From the NCBI RefSeq assembly GCF_014217605.1, contig NZ_CP043639.1, forward strand, positions 2,379,501 to 2,443,500: a stretch of 64,000 nucleotides of DNA, in the 5' to 3' direction. The notes below the pieces were generated by a model. The model ran no database searches, was not told the origin of the DNA, and saw only the letters and a program-made list of their open reading frames with translations. The DNA is from Sphingomonas sp. NBWT7. Lineage in GTDB: Bacteria; Pseudomonadota; Alphaproteobacteria; Sphingomonadales; Sphingomonadaceae. The translations under genes were made by a program, and so were the position numbers. Below, piece after piece: positions 17,309-26,974 of this stretch; the stretch's first letter is position 1, and each line of letters starts with the position of its first letter.

Positions 17309-18319
17309 TCAGAAGCCATCGAGGACACGCCGCTGCTCCTGCGGCAGCGTTCCGGCAAACTCGTGAACACCGAAGCCAGAAAGGCCCGATCCCTGCCAGT
17401 CGGACAAGGCGTTGTCGTCGTACCGGCCCGCGCCGGAGCCTGGAAGATACTTAACCAGGTGAATCAACGACGTTCCTTCGACCTCGATGGGCACCTCGCC
17501 GCCGATGCGGATAGCGGTGCGATGGAACTTGCCGAGCCCGTCGGCTGGAAGGAACGTAACGTCCACGTCGGTGGTCGAATGCACACCGTCCTTGTCGACT
17601 ACAACACCGACCCCCCGCGTCTTGCCGTTGATCACCATCCCCGTGGCGTTGAAGAAGACGTTACCATCCTCGCTGATCGACGCAGTCCAGAATCCGTGGC
17701 CGGTCGCGGACATTGAGGACTCGTCCCGCGTGCCCCAGGTGTGATCACGGACGAAAAGCCCGTCCACCTCGATCAATGCGCCGTCTATGGTCATCGTGCC
17801 GGTACATCTGCCGCCTTGTTCGTAGTGCACCTGCGAGTTCTCGTAGACGGGCCTGCCCTCATGGTTCTCCCCCGCCGTGCTTTCGTCGAGCAGGCGGAAG
17901 GCGTCGCCGAAATCCGCCGGGGGCAGCGTGCTCGTCAAAGTGAAGTCGATCTCGACGGGTACGTCGCCGCCGTCCTCCCATGCGATGAAGCCAAGCGGAC
18001 CGTAACCGCGCATCCCCTCAAACGAACCCGTCAGCCTCAGCTGCCGGTACGGGGTCTCAGGATGGAGAGTCAGGCCGCCAACGGCGAACACCCCGTTCGG
18101 GATTGGTTCCGCTACCTTACGTGATACGATGACGTCGCCGTAAAAAGCCGCGATCCGTGCCACCAGCCCGCCCGATGCCGGCCAGCGTTTGCAGTGGATC
18201 AGGAAGCCCGCGCGCTTGCCGCGATCAGACAGCACGATGAAGAAGTTCTCCTGCCACCGGTCGGGAAGCGGCGTCGGAGGCGTGTGTGGAAGTTCGTCTA
18301 TGTCTAAAAGGGCGTTCAC
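17309..18319 (-). CDS. CrtC/AttH-like (DUF7064/7065-type) protein
   Basis: 336 residues with a two-part lipocalin-like architecture. The clearest mark is 'GLFVRDHTWGTRD' near the middle, which matches the 'DHsWG.RD' motif of hydroxyneurosporene hydratase/AttH-like and related DUF7064/7065 proteins. Members are thought to bind or hydrate hydrophobic lipids or terpenoids; the reaction here is not known. Start is GTG at 18319 with AAGGAG 7 bases upstream. It lies between an APH-like phosphotransferase and the P450 on the same strand, so it is part of the catabolic operon. Confidence 0.7.
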   Translation of the reverse strand: MNALLDIDELPHTPPTPLPDRWQENFFIVLSDRGKRAGFLIHCKRWPASGGLVARIAAFYGDVIVSRKVAEPIPNGVFAVGGLTLHPETPYRQLRLTGSFEGMRGYGPLGFIAWEDGGDVPVEIDFTLTSTLPPADFGDAFRLLDESTAGENHEGRPVYENSQVHYEQGGRCTGTMTIDGALIEVDGLFVRDHTWGTRDESSMSATGHGFWTASISEDGNVFFNATGMVINGKTRGVGVVVDKDGVHSTTDVDVTFLPADGLGKFHRTAIRIGGEVPIEVEGTSLIHLVKYLPGSGAGRYDDNALSDWQGSGLSGFGVHEFAGTLPQEQRRVLDGF

Positions 18320-18343
18320 GGGATCGCTCCTTGCGCTGCGAAA

Positions 18344-19513
18344 TCAATGGATAGGCGCGGGTGCGCGCGACGGCGGTGCCGCAGCGTGACGCTGCTGGAA
18401 CGCCGCGAGGGTTCGCTCGAGACGTTCGCGGCCGGAGGTCATATAGGCTACTTCCAGGTCCTGCTGATCATGCGGCAGCCGCGAGGTGATGAGCATGCAG
18501 TAGTTCGCCATCCGCCAGGCGCTGAACAGCTCGCAAAACTCCCAGTCGCGCAACTCGCCCCGCATATCGCCGTAAGCCCTGATGAGCTCCTCACGGGTGG
18601 GCACGCCGTCGGTCACGGCGCGCCCTTGATGGTAGAACTCAATCTGGCTGAGCAGATAGGAGACGTCGCTTTCGCCGTAGCCCAGTTGGCATACCTCCCA
18701 ATCGAGCACCGCTGCGACCTCGGCACCGCGGGTCATGTAGTTCACGAAGCCGGGATCAGCGTGAATGACTTCGTACGGGCGATCGGTCGGCGCGCGCGCA
18801 AGGATGATCGCTGCCACCTCGGCGAGCCGCTCGCGCAGTACGATATACCGTTGCAGCCGCTCCGGTGGAAGCGTTGCCTCCTCCAGCGCTATGTCGATCT
18901 CGCGCTTGCCCCACAGAATTTCACCTTCCAACGGGGTGGCGCCGCCGCCCCGCACGTGCAGGCTCGGAACATTGAGCGACGAAGGCGGAATGTCATGTAG
19001 ACGCGCCAGCACGTCGATGATGTTGAACAACAGCTCGCGACGCTCCGCAGGACTGGCCTCTATGATTGGGCCGTCCTCGAACGGGAGGACGTGCGGCGCG
19101 GACGCTTCTACGCGCTGCATGATCATTCCCGAACCGCCGAAGATTTCTCCTTTGGTATCGAGCCACAGCACGGCCGGCACCGGATAGCCTGCCTTGTTGA
19201 GCGCCGCCATGACTTCAAACTGCGCAGCCATATCATACTGTTTGAAGAAGGTTGCGCCGGTGTCGTAGCGGAAAACCAGCCGCCTTGTTGTACGGGTGCC
19301 GCCCGCCTCTACAAAGATGTCGAACAGCTGCGTGCCGCTAGAGGCTCCCGCTGTCCGCGGCCTCTGATCGAGTTCGATCCCAACGATCGTGCCGTCGAAG
19401 TCAGGTTGCTTCTGGATGTAGCGCAGCAGCCGCGTCGCGCTGAGCTCAACGCCCGCGGTGCGTGACATCATGCCCTTGATAGCAGACGCAAAGTCGCCGG
19501 ACGATACCGACAT
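18344..19513 (-). CDS. APH-like phosphotransferase family protein
   Basis: About 389 residues with an aminoglycoside-phosphotransferase/choline-kinase fold. The catalytic loop is 'VIHADPGFVNYM' (HxDxxxxN) and the metal-binding segment 'VAAVLDWEVCQLGYGESDVSY' follows at the usual distance (D-W-E). In actinobacteria and sphingomonads relatives are found with acyl-CoA dehydrogenases and P450s in lipid or steroid catabolism, and probably phosphorylate small hydroxylated substrates rather than antibiotics. It ends 24 bases before the next gene, suggesting one transcript. The ATG at 19513 was chosen over 19537. Confidence 0.82.
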   Translation of the reverse strand: MSVSSGDFASAIKGMMSRTAGVELSATRLLRYIQKQPDFDGTIVGIELDQRPRTAGASSGTQLFDIFVEAGGTRTTRRLVFRYDTGATFFKQYDMAAQFEVMAALNKAGYPVPAVLWLDTKGEIFGGSGMIMQRVEASAPHVLPFEDGPIIEASPAERRELLFNIIDVLARLHDIPPSSLNVPSLHVRGGGATPLEGEILWGKREIDIALEEATLPPERLQRYIVLRERLAEVAAIILARAPTDRPYEVIHADPGFVNYMTRGAEVAAVLDWEVCQLGYGESDVSYLLSQIEFYHQGRAVTDGVPTREELIRAYGDMRGELRDWEFCELFSAWRMANYCMLITSRLPHDQQDLEVAYMTSGRERLERTLAAFQQRHAAAPPSRAPAPIH

Positions 19514-19755
19514 GCCTTGTTCCCTTTTCCAGTGCACCGACGTGTCTTCGTACCCTTGCCTGCGGAACGGATTTTACGAGCCGTGCTCACCAGCTTTGCG
19601 CGGGACCGCGCACAACCGTGATTGATCGACCGTGGACCGGTGGGGATGGGCGAAGAACGACAGCGCACGGTATGTTGCGCGGATGGTGCAAGCGGCGATG
19701 CTCGCCTTCGTCTAGGCGTACCTGCGGCATGCGGAGCGCATGCTGGGCAAGAGGT

Positions 19756-19782
19756 GCCGGCGTGGCGCGTGGCCACGCCGGC
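19756..19782. terminator. Hairpin downstream of the amidohydrolase gene
   Basis: 'GCCGGCGTGGC' at 19756-19766 pairs perfectly with 'GCCACGCCGGC' at 19772-19782 across a 5-base loop. It lies about 50 bases after the amidohydrolase stop (minus strand). There is no U-run on the minus strand, so it may slow or protect transcripts rather than be a full terminator. Confidence 0.4.
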
Positions 19783-19830
19783 GAGATGACGGAGAACGCC
19801 GACGGTGGAGAGGTTCCGCCGGCGCAGCTT

Positions 19831-21600
19831 TCACTCCGCCGCGAGCGGCAGCTCGTCGAGCAGTTGCAGATCGGCATGCACGCCGCGGACGGAAATCATC
19901 CGGCCTGGCGTCACGCCGGTATCTTGCCCGTCCTTCATGATCGGCTCCCCGTTTACGACAACCCACTCGATGCCTTCTGCCCGGCAAACTCGCCGCCAAT
20001 CGCCCTGCGGCAAATCGTGAACTGTTTCATACTGGTCGCGATCGTAGCCGAGCGCTTCCATGTCATAGACGTAGAGGTCGGCCGCCATGCCCTCCAGTAG
20101 AGCGCCACGATTGGCAAAGCCGAACACGCGCGCCGGGAGATAGCTCAGGTGATAATGCATCTCCTCCAGCGGGATGATTCCCGTGTCACGAACCAGCCAC
20201 ATAAGATTGTCGGTGGCGAACTGGCCGCCGGCATGAAACTTGATGTGTGCGCCGCCATCGGAAGTTCCCGACAGCACACGTCTGTGACGCAGGATCTCGG
20301 CCGACTTCACGGGGTCTTCACTGGTCGCCATAGTGGTCCGGAAGTCGGCCAGCGCGCCGGACTCGGCAATGATTTGGAAGAACACGTCGACGACATGCAC
20401 CCCTTCCGCTGCCGCGACATCGCCCAGCAGCGTGTTGTTGTACTTAGCGAAACGCGTCGCACCCTGCGCGTCGACCAGCTTGAATGTCTCTAGGGGGCCG
20501 CCGGCTCCGGCCCATTCCATCGGATCGTATTCCCCTACCGCGCGCGCACGGAAAGCGCGATCAGCGGCCAAAGCAGTCATCCTATCCGCCGTCCGCGCGA
20601 TCGTGAACTCGAGGAAGGATGGACTGGTCGACTGCCAAACGTCGAAGTCGACGGCGCGGAGCTGGTTCCACGAGCGGTTCACAAAAGCCTGCCCGTAGAT
20701 GTTCAGCCCTTGGGCCTCCATGCGATCAAGCCAGTCGAGCAAGCTGCGGTGATACTCCGGGATCGCATCCACCGGAGTGATAATATTCAGCAGCACCGGT
20801 TGACCGGACGCCCGCGCCAGAGCCTCGACGGCGTCGCGATTCGCGACGCGACCCGGCGGCAGCTCGCAAAGGCACTGGATCACCCCTTCACCACGCTCGC
20901 GCAGCACATGGGCGAGGAAGATTGCGTCGTCGATACATAGGTTGTCGGTCGGCATCGGCGAACCGTCGACGTCCTTGTGGCTGTTCTGGTCATTCAGATA
21001 GGAGAAGCCGAACCCGATGGCGCCAGCGTCCATGGCTTCGTTGAGGAGCCGCGCCATCTCCACGCGCTCAGCATCCGTGGCCCCTCGCGACTTCGCGGCT
21101 TCGATCCCCATTACGTAGATCATTAGCGAGTTGAGCGGCATAAACGCGGCCAAATTGATACCCTTCGGTATTTCGCGCATGTGCTGCATCCACTCGGGGA
21201 AGCTCTCCCAATTCCACGGCAGCGCCTCGCGTAGTGCCGGAACGGGCACTTGTTCGGTGCTTTCCATCATCGCCATGTAGCGATCGCGATCTTCCGGACG
21301 GCAAGGCATGAATCCAAAGCCGCAATTCCCGACGACGACCGTTGTATTCCCGTGCCACGAGGAATTGGTGCAATAAGGGTCCCAATGCACCTGCGCGTCG
21401 TAATGCGTGTGCGGATCAATTACACCAGGAGCAACAATTTTGCCCTTCGCATCGATCGTGCGGGCGGCCAGTGCTGACGAGATGTTGCGGCCGATTTTGG
21501 CGATCACTCCGCCCTTGATCGCGATATCGCCGATGAAGCGCGGCACGCCGGTGCCATCGATGATCGTCCCGCCGGAAACCAAAAGATCGTATTCCGCCAT
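19831..21600 (-). CDS. N-acyl-D-amino-acid deacylase-type amidohydrolase
   Basis: 589 residues, amidohydrolase (TIM-barrel metal hydrolase) of the D-aminoacylase group. It begins 'YDLLVSGGTIIDGTGVPRF' and carries the metal site 'VIDPHTHYDAQVHWDP' (HxH), 'VVVGNCGFGFMPC' and near the C-terminus 'GTSDGGAHIKF' with the catalytic Asp. It ends in the usual 'LYVYD' and 'WVVVNGEPIMKDG' elements. The natural substrate could be an N-acyl amino acid, an amide or a lactone; many sphingomonad relatives are misnamed. Start 21600 has GGAGAG seven bases upstream. It is first in a minus-strand run with the phosphotransferase, CrtC-like and P450 genes. Confidence 0.85.
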   Translation of the reverse strand: MAEYDLLVSGGTIIDGTGVPRFIGDIAIKGGVIAKIGRNISSALAARTIDAKGKIVAPGVIDPHTHYDAQVHWDPYCTNSSWHGNTTVVVGNCGFGFMPCRPEDRDRYMAMMESTEQVPVPALREALPWNWESFPEWMQHMREIPKGINLAAFMPLNSLMIYVMGIEAAKSRGATDAERVEMARLLNEAMDAGAIGFGFSYLNDQNSHKDVDGSPMPTDNLCIDDAIFLAHVLRERGEGVIQCLCELPPGRVANRDAVEALARASGQPVLLNIITPVDAIPEYHRSLLDWLDRMEAQGLNIYGQAFVNRSWNQLRAVDFDVWQSTSPSFLEFTIARTADRMTALAADRAFRARAVGEYDPMEWAGAGGPLETFKLVDAQGATRFAKYNNTLLGDVAAAEGVHVVDVFFQIIAESGALADFRTTMATSEDPVKSAEILRHRRVLSGTSDGGAHIKFHAGGQFATDNLMWLVRDTGIIPLEEMHYHLSYLPARVFGFANRGALLEGMAADLYVYDMEALGYDRDQYETVHDLPQGDWRRVCRAEGIEWVVVNGEPIMKDGQDTGVTPGRMISVRGVHADLQLLDELPLAAE

Positions 21601-22061
21601 GCCATCTCTCCACAGATGTCTGCGACTCGCGATTCCTTCGCGGTGCTTAATGCTGTTTCGCATTGTTTTCCCTGGAATGTCAACATAGCAATAATGCGCA
21701 ACTTTTCTGTAGCTACCATGGCTGGATTTATAACCGGCGAAGCTGAAGAGGCTGCGACCGAAGTGCGCGCGCCTCCGCTCGCCTGTTCTCCCTAGCTCTC
21801 TGGTACGAACCGTCGCGATAGCATTTTCTTATCAAAAGGGTGACGGCGGCCTGCGAAGGGAGGCGACAACCAGAAGGCGCGCCGGATCTTCGGACGAAAG
21901 TAACAGGAGAGCTACCTGCGACCGGCCCGTCGCATATACCTTGAGAAAGCCGCTCTCCGCAAAAAGCTGTTTTCGCCTTCATCATGTGGTTATTGCGTAC
22001 TCCGCATGGTTGTTCTATTTCGTTCGCTGCTGATCACGAGCCGAGGGAGCTTCGGAACATA

Positions 22062-22259
22062 ATGTCCAAGGGCATCAGATCGCCGTGCGTAAGAGTATGC
22101 CGCCCGGACGTAGCCGGCGGACCGTGTTCCGGCTGCCTTCGCACCAGAGCGGAGATCGTCGGCTGGGCAAGGATGAGTGAGGACGAGCAGCAGGCGATCG
22201 TGGACGACATCCCCCGTCGGATGCGGGAAAGGTTTGCCGCACGGCGGATGGGCAGGTGA
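22062..22259 (+). CDS. DUF1289 family small cysteine protein
   Basis: A 65-residue protein with the four conserved cysteines of DUF1289, 'SPCVRVC' and 'GPCSGCLRT', followed by 'EIVGWARMSEDEQQAI', the standard sequence of the family. The cysteines probably hold a metal or Fe-S cluster. Function unknown; such proteins are often encoded near electron-transfer enzymes. ATG at 22062 with GGGAG upstream. It stands alone on the plus strand between the two parts of the catabolic cluster. Confidence 0.85.
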   Translation: MSKGIRSPCVRVCRPDVAGGPCSGCLRTRAEIVGWARMSEDEQQAIVDDIPRRMRERFAARRMGR

Positions 22260-22942
22260 TCCCGACCGCCACCGATTGATGACGCAAATTTGCTATAATG
22301 GGCGCCATGTTGTCGTTTCACATGCCGCAGAGAAGAGAGACTGGATGCAATAGACAACTAGGTACCGTTGAGCACGGTTGCCGGTAGCTGACTTGATTCT
22401 AAGGTTACACGGCATCGGGCAGCCTGCGCGCAGCCCTCGCCGTTGCCGACCCGGATGGGCGATCTAGCGTTAGCACCGGCTTCCCTTTCGAAAGAATTCA
22501 ATCGACCTACCAAACGTCAGCCTCTCGCGGTTCCACACAACCCCCCGCAGGGTGAGCCCGAGCGATGAGGCCGTAGCGCGAAACATCGAACTGCTGGCCC
22601 GTATTCTCAATGCCCGTAGCATCACCCTGATAACAGCGCCTTCGGGTGCCATCCCGGACTGGCTGTCCTGCTAGCCCGGCGTCAGGGCGTCACGCGACAC
22701 GTAATTGCCGCCGCCGCGCTAGCGCGCTTCATTTCGCCATACGGCGACAAGCGAACCTCAATACGGGCGCCCTCTTCGACTCTGCAATCCCATGACGGCG
22801 ACGCACAGGCAGCCGCGGATCCGACCGACACCTGATGGGCATCGATCCGCGCTATCAGACCTACGGGACGGAGAAACCGGCGGGCTCCTCCGTCACGATC
22901 CATATTCATTGGCAGCTCTCGAGAAGTAGTGCGGAGTGTCTT
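22260..22942. other. Intergenic region, no gene supported
   Basis: About 680 bases between the DUF1289 gene and the end of the TonB receptor gene. Short frames exist on both strands (for example 22682-22909 minus, 75 codons) but none has a domain, a good ribosome binding site or convincing protein-like composition. Possibly decayed coding sequence. Confidence 0.4.
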
Positions 22943-25198
22943 TCAAAAGTTATATCCAATCTCGACGCCGTAGGTTCGCGGTGGAAGGTAGTTGCCGAAA
23001 TAAGTGCCAAGGATCGGCGAATCGAATTTGTGGCTGACCACGTCAACATCGGTCAGGTTTTTAACATAGCCGCGCAGCGTCAGACCCCTGGCAGATACGA
23101 GCCCGGCTGTCAGATTCACCATCTGGAACGGCGCCTGCCGATCGCGCGGTTCGTTGAATACACGGAAGTAATAGCTCCCACTGAAACGCACGTCGGCGCG
23201 AAGCACGAAGTTGTCGAATGTGTCTCCGCCAACTGGCAGCGTCAGCTGTGGCGCCACCGTGAACGAATACTGCGGCGCGCGATCAAGCCGATTACCGGCG
23301 AGATTTCGGGTGCCGGCTGCTAGATTGCTCTGATCGGTGCTGGAGAAGCGGGTGTACTTGGCGTCGAGCCATGTGCCCGATAAATCGAGGCGCAGGAAGT
23401 CGGCTAGGTTGAACACGGTCTCGATCTCGGCACCATAGGTACGGGCGTTTGCGTTATCGATCTCCGACGATGTGATGAAGTAGCGATAGAGCTGCAAACC
23501 ATTATATTTGTAGTAGAATACAGAGCCGTTCAGAGTTACGCGTTTACCAAGGAGTTGTGTCTTGAAGCCGCCCTCAAACGATTCGATCTTCTCTGGTTCG
23601 TAGGTATCGCCGCAAGATGAGGAATTTACGCCACCAGATTTGAAGCCTTTCTGATACTGTGCGTACAGCATTGCATCACGCGTCACGTCAAACTGGGCTC
23701 CGACGCGGGGACTGAAAGAGTTGAACTCCAATCGCTGCTTCTTGTTCACGCAGGAACTAAGGATGCCCAGGCCCGGGATCTCAACGCCGGAGGTCTGTTC
23801 GCTATGCTTAACATCGTGCGAGTACCGTGCGCCGCCGTAGATGCGGAACCCTTCAGCTACCGTCACGGTGGCGTCGGCGAAGCCAGCCAGCGAGCGTACC
23901 CGCTCGCTCAGCTTGCTGACCGCGACGGAACCCGCCGGGAGCGAGGTCGCAGGCGTCGCACCCGGGATTCCCGATGGGAAGGGCACTGGAATGTCGGTCA
24001 GGAAGTTTTCTTGGAAATAGAAGGCACCTAGGAGCCAGTTGATCCCAGTGCCGACCTCTCCGGTAAGGTTGAGTTCCTGCGAGAACACCTTTGACGGTTG
24101 ACGCCTGTTTTCGACAGTTATGATCGGCTCACTCGTGCCGTCTCCGTCTAGCTCGTTCTTGAAGCGGTGATCGATATAGCCAGAAATAGATTTCAGCTGG
24201 ACACTTTCAGACAAATCCCAAATTAGCGAGCCGCGAACCAAGAGCGTCGACCGATAGGAATTCGGGTTAAAGTCGTTGCCTACCGTGCGCGGTTTGCTGG
24301 GTGCCACGGCGCTGCCGAGCGCCGGGAACAAGATCGGCGCAATCGCACCCAGCGGATAGATGATCTGCTGATAAGTCTGGAACTTCTCGTCTTGGTACTG
24401 CGCCGAGAGGTCGAACGTCAGATTGCTCGCCAGATCGGCCTGAAGCGCACCGCGTATAGTGTAGCGACTTAGCTTGTCGAAGTCGTCCCCGGTGTACAGG
24501 TTCTTTACATAGCCGTCGCCACGATAGTCGTAACCTGCGCTCAGGCGGACCCTGATCCCGTCGCTCAGCGGGCCGGAGAGGTAGCTGCTAGCAGAAACCG
24601 TATTGTAGTTCCCAACACCCGCGACAAACCCGCCGGTCAGCACTTTGGTGGGCGCGCGTGAGATGAGATTAATGGCCCCGCCAGTCGCATTGCGGCCGTA
24701 CAAAGTCCCTTGAGGTCCGCGGAGGACCTCGACGCGCTCGAGATCGGCGGATTCGATTGTGGCCATCGTGGTGCGCGGAACAAACACGCCATCGACGTGA
24801 AGCGCCACATTTGCTTCGACCACACCCGAGTCAACTGAAACGCCGACACCCCTCAATGTCACGAACGTGCCGCCATTCGTCTGCCCGAAGACCAGCGACG
24901 GTGCTTGGGAGGTAAGGTCTCCGATCGAGCGCGAGCCGGTGATTGCAAGTTGCTTGCTGTCGAACGCGCTGATCGCACCTGGAACATCCTGCAGCGCTTG
25001 CGCCCGCTTTTGTGCGGTGACGATGATATCGTTGGTAGAGCCCTGCTCGGCGGCCGGCTCGGGTGCGGTGCTTTGCGTCGTGTTGGTCGCTGCCTGCGGC
25101 GGCACGCCAGCGCCGCTAGATTGTTGTGCGACAGCCGGAGCGCCACACGCGAGTGCCCACAAAGAAATGCCGACCGCGGCATTACGGTGAAGTCGCAT
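22943..25198 (-). CDS. TonB-dependent outer-membrane receptor
   Basis: A 751-residue TonB-dependent receptor. Signal peptide 'MRLHRNAAVGISLWALACGA', then a Ser/Thr/Ala linker, then the plug from 'DIIVTAQKRAQALQDVPGAI' with 'VLRGPQGTLYGRNATGGAIN'. The C-terminus ends 'YGVEIGYNF' with the terminal aromatic residue needed for barrel assembly. Start has GGGAGGA 8 bases upstream. Its promoter side is AT-rich and contains the 15-base word shared with 15.17 kb. Cargo unknown; its place in the catabolic cluster suggests uptake of the compound that the P450 and amidohydrolase process. Confidence 0.92.
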   Translation of the reverse strand: MRLHRNAAVGISLWALACGAPAVAQQSSGAGVPPQAATNTTQSTAPEPAAEQGSTNDIIVTAQKRAQALQDVPGAISAFDSKQLAITGSRSIGDLTSQAPSLVFGQTNGGTFVTLRGVGVSVDSGVVEANVALHVDGVFVPRTTMATIESADLERVEVLRGPQGTLYGRNATGGAINLISRAPTKVLTGGFVAGVGNYNTVSASSYLSGPLSDGIRVRLSAGYDYRGDGYVKNLYTGDDFDKLSRYTIRGALQADLASNLTFDLSAQYQDEKFQTYQQIIYPLGAIAPILFPALGSAVAPSKPRTVGNDFNPNSYRSTLLVRGSLIWDLSESVQLKSISGYIDHRFKNELDGDGTSEPIITVENRRQPSKVFSQELNLTGEVGTGINWLLGAFYFQENFLTDIPVPFPSGIPGATPATSLPAGSVAVSKLSERVRSLAGFADATVTVAEGFRIYGGARYSHDVKHSEQTSGVEIPGLGILSSCVNKKQRLEFNSFSPRVGAQFDVTRDAMLYAQYQKGFKSGGVNSSSCGDTYEPEKIESFEGGFKTQLLGKRVTLNGSVFYYKYNGLQLYRYFITSSEIDNANARTYGAEIETVFNLADFLRLDLSGTWLDAKYTRFSSTDQSNLAAGTRNLAGNRLDRAPQYSFTVAPQLTLPVGGDTFDNFVLRADVRFSGSYYFRVFNEPRDRQAPFQMVNLTAGLVSARGLTLRGYVKNLTDVDVVSHKFDSPILGTYFGNYLPPRTYGVEIGYNF

Positions 25199-25852
25199 CT
25201 TCTTTCCTCCCTAATTCATTATTTTTATTTATTTTTGTTATTATATTTCAAATGCCGGGCTTCGTATGGGCCGTAATTGCTATCCGTAAACTCGGAACGT
25301 TCGCGCGGTTGCATCTCTAAGAACGTGCTCCCTCCGAACACACTTCTCACCCTTAAAGCACAAATAATCGTAACGCGATTTGTTACATTGTACAACGGTT
25401 TTCGCATATCGCGTAGGGCAGCTGCGGTAACCGCGCTTTTCATTATGTCGCCCCTCCCAGGATCCGATGCGATCCCGCAGAGGAGCCCGTGCAAGTGCTT
25501 ACGAAGTCTGGGCGCCGCCGCCACGGACCAGCTAAGCAACCGCGACGAACAGGAAATTAACCGCTGGCTGATACTTCTGTTGTAAACGGCCGCCTGCCAC
25601 CCTAACGATGCGAGAGGGTGATAACACGTCAAGGCCGATAGCGACGCTACAGAGGCCCCCCTCCTGCCACGCACACTCGGACAAGCACCTCGACCTTGCG
25701 AGCTGCAGCGCCACCCAACAGGCTCAAAAGGACGGCCACTCCGCCGAGCAGACGGAGTGGCAGATCGTCAGGAGCTATGTGGTAACCCCTGAAACTCTAA
25801 CTGCGTTGTGGACAGATGGATGAACGTTAGACTGACAGCACGGTGCACACAG
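25199..25852. other. Intergenic/promoter region of the TonB receptor gene
   Basis: About 650 bases. The first 60 bases upstream of the receptor start are very AT-rich ('TTATTTTTATTTATTTTTG'). 'GGCTTCGTATGGGCC' follows at 25258-25272. Other short frames are not supported as genes. Confidence 0.5.
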
Positions 25853-26974
25853 TCAGCCGCGCGACGGGTCTATCAGAAACTTCTCGCCCGTAGCCTTTTT
25901 CTCGTAGGCGCGCAGAACATCTGGTTCAAGCGCTTGGGCGAGCCCAATGACGTGACTGTAGTGGCTAGCAAAGGTCGTAGTAAGTTCATCGGCAACGCGT
26001 TGCCTTAGACGCTCTGCGACTTCCTTTCCTGCCCTTGCAAGGAATGGCAGTAGCAGCCAGCCCGAGACGCTCCACTCGAAACCAAAACGCCTCGAATTAA
26101 GTACTACCAGTGAATGATCAAGCACTCCGTAAATATAGAGTCGCTTCATTTCATCCGATCCGTAACGACTATAATCAACCATTGAACGCGTCGCCACAGC
26201 TTCCATTGCTTCCAGTATCTGTGTAGCCATCGAACCTCCCCCGATCGCGTCGAAAGCTACAGTGGCGCCGGTCGCTTCGACTGCGTCTTGAAGCTGATTT
26301 ATGAAATCCGGATCCCGACTGTTCAAAATGTGAACAGCCCCAATGTTTTTTAATATCTCTACTTGTTCAGCTGATCGCACGATGTTGACGAGTGGAATAT
26401 CGTCCGCCAGACAAACCTTTTGTAGCATTTGCCCCAAGTTCGAAGCTGCGGCGGTATGGATGATCGCTTTGTGCCTCTCGCGCCGCGCCGTTTCGACAAA
26501 GCTAAGAGCAGTTAGGGGATTGACGAACATCGATGCGCCAGCGGCTGCGGTAACTCCCGCGGGAAGCGGAACGACGTCGCGAGCAGAAACTTTTCGGTAG
26601 TCCGCGAAAGTTCCCCCACTCGCTACCCCAACCAACCTCCCGTCAAGAGCCTTGGCATTGCGCCCTGCCGCGACGACGGTTCCAGCACCTTCCACCCCCA
26701 CAGGCAGTGACTGTCCTATTCGCCCCTTCACCGCAGACAGCTTATCTTCCGGAACCGTAAAGGAGATCCCATTTCTTCCTTCAAGGATGCGCATAGTGGA
26801 AAGGTCGGCCGGACCGAGAAGCAGGCCAAGATCACTAGGATTGATCGGGGCCGCCTCGATATGGATTACTACCTCATCGTCACCCGGCGCATCGATCTTC
26901 GCGAATTCAAGCGAAAGAGTCAACGTGCCGTTAACGTCAATCTTTGAGCGCAACTCGCGTCCTTCAAGCGCCAT
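25853..26974 (-). CDS. MDR zinc-less alcohol dehydrogenase/quinone oxidoreductase-like
   Basis: 373 residues of the medium-chain dehydrogenase/reductase superfamily. N-terminal GroES-like part contains 'IEAAPINPSDLGLLLGP' and 'VGVEGAGTVVAAGRN', the quinone-oxidoreductase version without the catalytic zinc ligands. The cofactor part has 'IHTAAASNLGQMLQKVC' in place of the usual glycine-rich turn. It probably reduces or isomerises an unsaturated ketone or acyl compound with NADPH. Start has GGGAGGA upstream. It is upstream of the TonB receptor gene on the same strand with a 650-base gap, so it has its own promoter. Exact substrate unknown. Confidence 0.82.
   Translation of the reverse strand: MALEGRELRSKIDVNGTLTLSLEFAKIDAPGDDEVVIHIEAAPINPSDLGLLLGPADLSTMRILEGRNGISFTVPEDKLSAVKGRIGQSLPVGVEGAGTVVAAGRNAKALDGRLVGVASGGTFADYRKVSARDVVPLPAGVTAAAGASMFVNPLTALSFVETARRERHKAIIHTAAASNLGQMLQKVCLADDIPLVNIVRSAEQVEILKNIGAVHILNSRDPDFINQLQDAVEATGATVAFDAIGGGSMATQILEAMEAVATRSMVDYSRYGSDEMKRLYIYGVLDHSLVVLNSRRFGFEWSVSGWLLLPFLARAGKEVAERLRQRVADELTTTFASHYSHVIGLAQALEPDVLRAYEKKATGEKFLIDPSRG

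Noticed and set aside
22682..22909. 75-codon minus-strand frame, possible small PilZ-like protein
   Set aside because: The apparent similarity is weak, there is no ribosome site, and it lies in a decayed-looking gap.
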